From Cognataquiflexum aquatile (lineage in GTDB: Bacteria > Bacteroidota > Bacteroidia > Cytophagales > Cyclobacteriaceae), in the NCBI RefSeq assembly GCF_003316845.1, contig NZ_QMIK01000005.1, forward strand, positions 248,001 to 312,000: DNA of 64,000 nt. The letters are read 5' to 3'. Position numbers and translations under genes: made by a program. The notes below the pieces were generated by a model. It was not told the DNA's origin, did no database searches, and saw nothing but the letters and a program-made list of their open reading frames with translations. Below are positions 60,493 to 64,000 of this stretch, piece after piece; positions within the stretch are counted from its first letter, which is position 1; each line of letters opens with the position of its first letter.

Positions 60493-61020
60493 TTTCTTTA
60501 CGTCTCTTCCTCGTGTCACTTTTTGTCTTGAAACAAAAAGTAACCAAAAAGTTCAAGCGCAATAATCCTTCCACACACAAGGCCTCCGCCGGCCCGGAAT
60601 TGCGCTTCCTCCCCACTAGTTTTCCAATATAGAATTTCTTCTAAAGTATTGGATTCCTGAATCGAGATCATCTCTATTTCTAATTCCAGTCTTTGACAAA
60701 CAGTCCGCCGAGACGGAGCAAAATACTATTAGCCCCCTCCAAGGCGCTTCTCTGATCCATATACTTCCACCAATCTCCCTGCACCGCCGCTCGGGGTAAA
60801 GAAATTGTACCTGGTACACTAGGACTAATAGCCCCGAAGCGGGCGAAATAATAATAGCCCCGTGCAAGGTGCTTCTCTGATCCTTATACTTCTTCCAATC
60901 TCCAAGCACCGCCGCTCGGGGTTATGGAAATGGGAAATAGTTGGTTTTTGGGAGCAAAAAGGTAGAGTAAGGAATAGGGTTTACACCAAAAACAGTGATG
61001 GGTTGAGAAATATCTATCAT
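60493..61020 (+). repeat. Long structured intergenic repeat, copy C
   Basis: Hairpin 1 at 60518-60541; arms AAGCGCAAT (60555-60563) and ATTGCGCTT (60599-60607), perfect complements; two 64-bp hairpins at 60733-60796 (degraded left arm) and 60858-60921. The sequence then runs into AT-rich DNA before 61121 with nothing further seen. Confidence 0.88.
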
Positions 61021-61120
61021 TTTTCAATAGTTAAAAAAATGTCAGAAAAGAACATATGTTAACGATATTATTGAATTACCTCTTGTCATCTTTAATGATA
61101 AAGTTGAAAGGCTTTAGTTA

Positions 61121-61399
61121 TCATTTAGAAGAAAAACCTGACTCTTTCATCCAATTTAATAAATCTTCAATTTTTACTTTATAACTATCACTTCTCCTAA
61201 TTTCATCCACCATAAAATCTATAAATTCTAATTCAGATTCAAACTTCATTAGCTTTTCTCGTAAGACACTTAAACTTGATTCATTTATTGAATAAATTAT
61301 TGATTCAATAGACGAGTGGAATTCATTAACTCCATATTGGTCTTTGATAAATTTATCAATTGATGAATTCAATCTGTTTATCGGCTCAAAATCTATCAT
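61121..61399 (-). CDS. Small hypothetical protein, 92 aa, AT-rich
   Basis: MIDFEPINRLNSSIDKFIKD ... LLNWMKESGFSSK. Acidic, all-helical by appearance, no signal peptide or Cys. Base use is much more AT-rich than the nearby housekeeping genes. I do not recognise the family; size, charge and isolated placement after a repeat block recall immunity proteins of contact-dependent toxins, but no toxin gene is adjacent. Confidence 0.55.
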   Translation of the reverse strand: MIDFEPINRLNSSIDKFIKDQYGVNEFHSSIESIIYSINESSLSVLREKLMKFESELEFIDFMVDEIRRSDSYKVKIEDLLNWMKESGFSSK

Positions 61400-61640
61400 C
61401 GGATCATTTCTATTTCAATGTTGACTTGTTTTTCCAAAAACAATACAATCATCCTATTTTTAGTCATCTTTTTGAATTCATATCCAAATTAAAAATAACA
61501 ACTAAAATTAACTTTTCCAATGTCTGATGGTACCACCCGAAATAATCCGAATTTCAACTCTTTTTTCATTTGATAATTGCAATTGGACTATTCATCCAAT
61601 CGACCCAACCGAAATATAAATTTTTACTTGAAAACTCGAC

Positions 61641-62420
61641 CTAATCTTTCTTATACAACACATAAAACAAATCCAATCCCTTATCAGGATGGTCGACAAG
61701 GAGATAATCTTCGTGGCTGATGTCGGTGACGGAAGCGCCCTGCTGTTGGTGAAGTTTGTTGCGGTTCATCCTGTTCAGGATTTCATATGGCCATCGCAAC
61801 ACAAAAGCCGGAAGCCTGTATTGCAGATCCAAAATATCAAAACGCATGATTTTGCGGACTGAGGCCCTGTTGGCTTCATGGTAATTCCATACTTTTTCAT
61901 TCCCCCCGATTCCCATAGATTCCACTTTATCAAAAATCCCCTTGCACAGATCTGTCAGTTGCGTTCCGGTATATTCCCTAATATGCCAAGGGTTTCGCGA
62001 AAGGGTATGCTTGATATTAGGTGTTGAAATAATCGCTTTGCCGCCGGGCTTCAGCACACGGTATATTTCCTGCAAAAAAAGCCTGTCATTTTGGATATGC
62101 TCGATGACCTGAAAGCTGACCACGGTATCATAGGTATTGTCCTTCAATCCGGAAAATGGAGGAATCACGGCCTGTTCAAATTGGATACCGGGAAATTTGA
62201 CTTTCAGGTTATCGATCACCTCATGGATTTTGTCGATCCCAAGGTAGCTGTCTACATTTTCCAACAAAACCTCTACCCCTCTTCCCTCACCGCAGCCCAC
62301 TTCAAGCAGTTTCCCACTGACCAAAGGTTTGGCAGCAATGTATGCTTTGAGCAGACGCTGATGGATGGGATTGTCACTCACCAACTTATCCGAAGCGATT
62401 TCCGTTGTATAGGTAGCCAT
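61641..62420 (-). CDS. Class I SAM-dependent methyltransferase, 259 aa
   Basis: SAM-binding motif LLEVGCGEGRGVEVLL, the acidic loop YLGIDKIHEVI, VVSFQVIEHIQ and the post-core motif VLKPGGKAIISTPN. This is the Methyltransf_11/23 type. The substrate cannot be told; the N-terminal SDNPIHQRLLKAYIAA and C-terminal segments are not diagnostic. Divergent from the GWxTD gene, with only 49 bases between. A TATTTTTG box at 62443-62450 on the minus strand is a possible -7 element. Confidence 0.88.
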   Translation of the reverse strand: MATYTTEIASDKLVSDNPIHQRLLKAYIAAKPLVSGKLLEVGCGEGRGVEVLLENVDSYLGIDKIHEVIDNLKVKFPGIQFEQAVIPPFSGLKDNTYDTVVSFQVIEHIQNDRLFLQEIYRVLKPGGKAIISTPNIKHTLSRNPWHIREYTGTQLTDLCKGIFDKVESMGIGGNEKVWNYHEANRASVRKIMRFDILDLQYRLPAFVLRWPYEILNRMNRNKLHQQQGASVTDISHEDYLLVDHPDKGLDLFYVLYKKD

Positions 62421-62469
62421 TCAAATTTTCATTAATTTGGGCAAAAATAAGGTTAATTTTTAATACAAG

Positions 62470-63720
62470 ATGATAGGACAAAAAATCAGCAACAAAATAA
62501 AGCCAATTTCAGGTTTTGTGTTATTTCTCTTTTGCATTCCGTTATTCACTTTTGCCCAACAAAATCTCGAAAATACCAATCAGGCCCTGAGGTATTCGCG
62601 GTACTCGAGACTTTCTCTCAAAATCATTCCCATCGAAGAACCAAACAGGACTTTCCTCCTTCAGATGCCCGTCGAAAAGATCGAGGAAGAGATAGAATTT
62701 GACAACTACGCATTTTCATATGGGGTATTGTCGGGTTTCCAGGAACCCATCACTGACCAAAATCTCATCAAGCTGACCAAAGAAGACATTATCCGTGAAA
62801 CGGAGTACCACTATTATTTTGAGAAAAGAGTTACCATCCCTGAAGGCCAACAGACCGCCATTGCGTTGCTCAAAGCGGTAGACACCCGTCAGGGAGATGA
62901 ATATTACTACCATATGGACCTCATCAGTCCCTTTATTTTTGGGCATTCCAATTTTGGGCTTTATTACGCGGACAGGGTGCCATTTGACCAGACCTTTTTG
63001 ATCCAAAATGAACCTGTGGAATTCAAAGGAAGAGGCGTAGTCAATCTCCATACTTTCTTCTATCCTGCCACATTTGATGTTCCGATGCCTCCGATGGAAA
63101 TCCGGCCTGCGCCTGTACCAAGAGAGGTAAAGGTGGAATACCAAGGGAGTTTTCTAGCCAATATACCAAAAACATTTTCAGGAATCGGCTACTATTTTAT
63201 CCAGGCAGACACCAATTCCACGCAGGGGGCATTGTTGAAAACCGTACATAACATCTTCCCAAGGGTTAAGGATTATGAGGAGATGGTAGAGATGGTAACC
63301 TATATTTCCACCAGAAGGGAACATGAACTGCTCAAAGAGGCCGCGGATAAAAAGCTGGCCTTGGACCAATATTGGTACACTTTGACCAAAGACACTGTCG
63401 CCGCCAAAAAACTCATCAAGGAATATTTCAAGCAGATTGAATTTGCCAATATCCTATTTACGGATTTCAAAGAAGGATGGAAAACTGACCGGGGGATGGT
63501 GTATGTTGTGATGGGCCCTCCAAATGAGGTTTATTTCCGCCTAGATGGCGAGACTTGGTCATATGGAACACCTGAGTCAATTTCAAAAATAACCTTTACC
63601 TTTGCGCGGGTCAAAAATATTCTGACGCCAAGTTTTTATACACTCAACAGGTCAAGGGCCTTACAGCCCGAATGGTTTAAAAGCATCACATTATGGAGAA
63701 ACGCGCAGATGGATTTCTGA
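62470..63720 (+). CDS. GWxTD domain protein, 416 aa
   Basis: Signal peptide (FVLFLFCIPLFTFAQ), a middle region of beta-strand repeats, and a C-terminal GWxTD domain: FTDFKEGWKTDRGMVYVVMGPPNEVYFRLDG. GWxTD proteins are common in Bacteroidota and their role is unsettled. It overlaps the start of the rlmB-like gene by 28 bases, so the two are probably translated from one mRNA. Confidence 0.85.
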   Translation: MIGQKISNKIKPISGFVLFLFCIPLFTFAQQNLENTNQALRYSRYSRLSLKIIPIEEPNRTFLLQMPVEKIEEEIEFDNYAFSYGVLSGFQEPITDQNLIKLTKEDIIRETEYHYYFEKRVTIPEGQQTAIALLKAVDTRQGDEYYYHMDLISPFIFGHSNFGLYYADRVPFDQTFLIQNEPVEFKGRGVVNLHTFFYPATFDVPMPPMEIRPAPVPREVKVEYQGSFLANIPKTFSGIGYYFIQADTNSTQGALLKTVHNIFPRVKDYEEMVEMVTYISTRREHELLKEAADKKLALDQYWYTLTKDTVAAKKLIKEYFKQIEFANILFTDFKEGWKTDRGMVYVVMGPPNEVYFRLDGETWSYGTPESISKITFTFARVKNILTPSFYTLNRSRALQPEWFKSITLWRNAQMDF

Positions 63721-64000
63721 TCAATAAAGGCGAACAGGACAAAGATTTCATATTCGGTACAAGGGCAGTCATGGAAGCAATTCTTGCCCATAAGGAAATA
63801 GACAAGATTTTGATTGACAAAGAGGTCAACAATGAACTTGTCAAAGAACTCCTCAAACTGGCAAAAGACGAGAAAATCCCCGTTGTCCGTGTCCCTGATG
63901 CCAAGCTGAACAGGATCACCAGAAAAAACCATCAGGGTGTAGTAGCCCATATGTCCTCCATTGAATATGCTTCCTTGGACAATGTCATTGAAGAATGTTT
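63693..64000 (+). CDS. rlmB: 23S rRNA (guanosine-2'-O)-methyltransferase RlmB, N-terminal part
   Basis: Runs off the right edge. The first 102 residues (MEKRADGFLINKGEQDKDFIFGTRAVMEAILAHKEI, then ITRKNHQGVVAHMSS) are the SpoU substrate-binding domain of the TrmH/RlmB family; the catalytic SPOUT domain lies outside. FIFGTRAVMEAI and NHQGVVA match the RlmB opening. The start is taken at the ATG at 63693, within the end of the GWxTD gene. Confidence 0.88.
   Translation, partial: MEKRADGFLINKGEQDKDFIFGTRAVMEAILAHKEIDKILIDKEVNNELVKELLKLAKDEKIPVVRVPDAKLNRITRKNHQGVVAHMSSIEYASLDNVIEEC

Noticed and set aside
59671-61020. CRISPR array
   Set aside because: Repeats are about 400 bases apart, contain internal hairpins and lack regular 25-40 base repeats with unique spacers; no cas genes.

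Overview
The window comes from a member of the Bacteroidota, most likely order Cytophagales and close to the Cyclobacteriaceae (Algoriphagus-like). The evidence is the set of lineage-typical families: DUF4249, DUF4221, DUF4295 in an rpmB-rpmG-ftsY cluster, DUF5522, GWxTD, a DUF2723 membrane protein, and a type IX secretion (T9SS) C-terminal sorting domain. Starts mostly lack a clear Shine-Dalgarno, and a few intergenic regions carry a TAnnTTTG-like -7 box. Base composition is moderate to AT-rich. I saw no rRNA, tRNA, CRISPR array, transposase or phage gene.

Layout. 1-2.2 kb: end of a DUF4249 protein, a decayed copy of its tail, and an outer-membrane barrel. 2.5-5.1 kb: dnaK and a GroES-like gene. 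5.1-6.5 kb: small secreted proteins and lipoproteins. 6.7-9.4 kb: a porin and an ammonium transporter. 10-13.5 kb: hemB, a HAD hydrolase, ornithine aminotransferase and DUF5522. 13.7-15.4 kb: rpmB, rpmG, DUF4295, ftsY. 15.5-19.7 kb: DUF4221 lipoprotein, pruA, a YjjG-like nucleotidase and an ArsR regulator. 20-25.8 kb: secreted and barrel proteins, a short DnaE-type polymerase of distinct composition behind palindromic repeats, and an esterase. 26-31.5 kb: two tandem paralogous dinucleotide-binding proteins, a membrane protein, a truncated globin, a phosphodiesterase and an Uma2 nuclease. 31.7-36.2 kb: agmatine deiminase, N-carbamoylputrescine amidase and an M3 peptidase.

36.4-46.2 kb is the most remarkable region. 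It is a minus-strand locus that reads as a chaperone-usher pilus system: a T9SS-sorted adhesin, three small secreted subunit-like proteins, a DUF4402-type major pilin, a hairpin, a PapD-like chaperone and an 891-residue usher-like protein. Such systems are best known from Proteobacteria.

47-56.2 kb is a sulfur and redox region. It holds a 1-Cys peroxiredoxin, two thioredoxins, a porin, a TsdA-like dihaem cytochrome behind a CRP/FNR-like palindrome, a split YeeE/YedE transporter pair and a persulfide dioxygenase-rhodanese fusion. An acyl-ACP thioesterase and an MFS transporter lie within it. Together these suggest uptake and oxidation of thiosulfate or persulfide.

56.5-64 kb has a DUF2723 protein, then about 1.6 kb of non-coding repeats, a small orphan gene, a methyltransferase, a GWxTD protein and the start of rlmB. 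The repeats come in three long copies. Each has a hairpin whose arm sequence differs between copies while staying self-complementary, plus a 64-bp hairpin present four times. Several other dispersed repeat families occupy intergenic gaps across the window.
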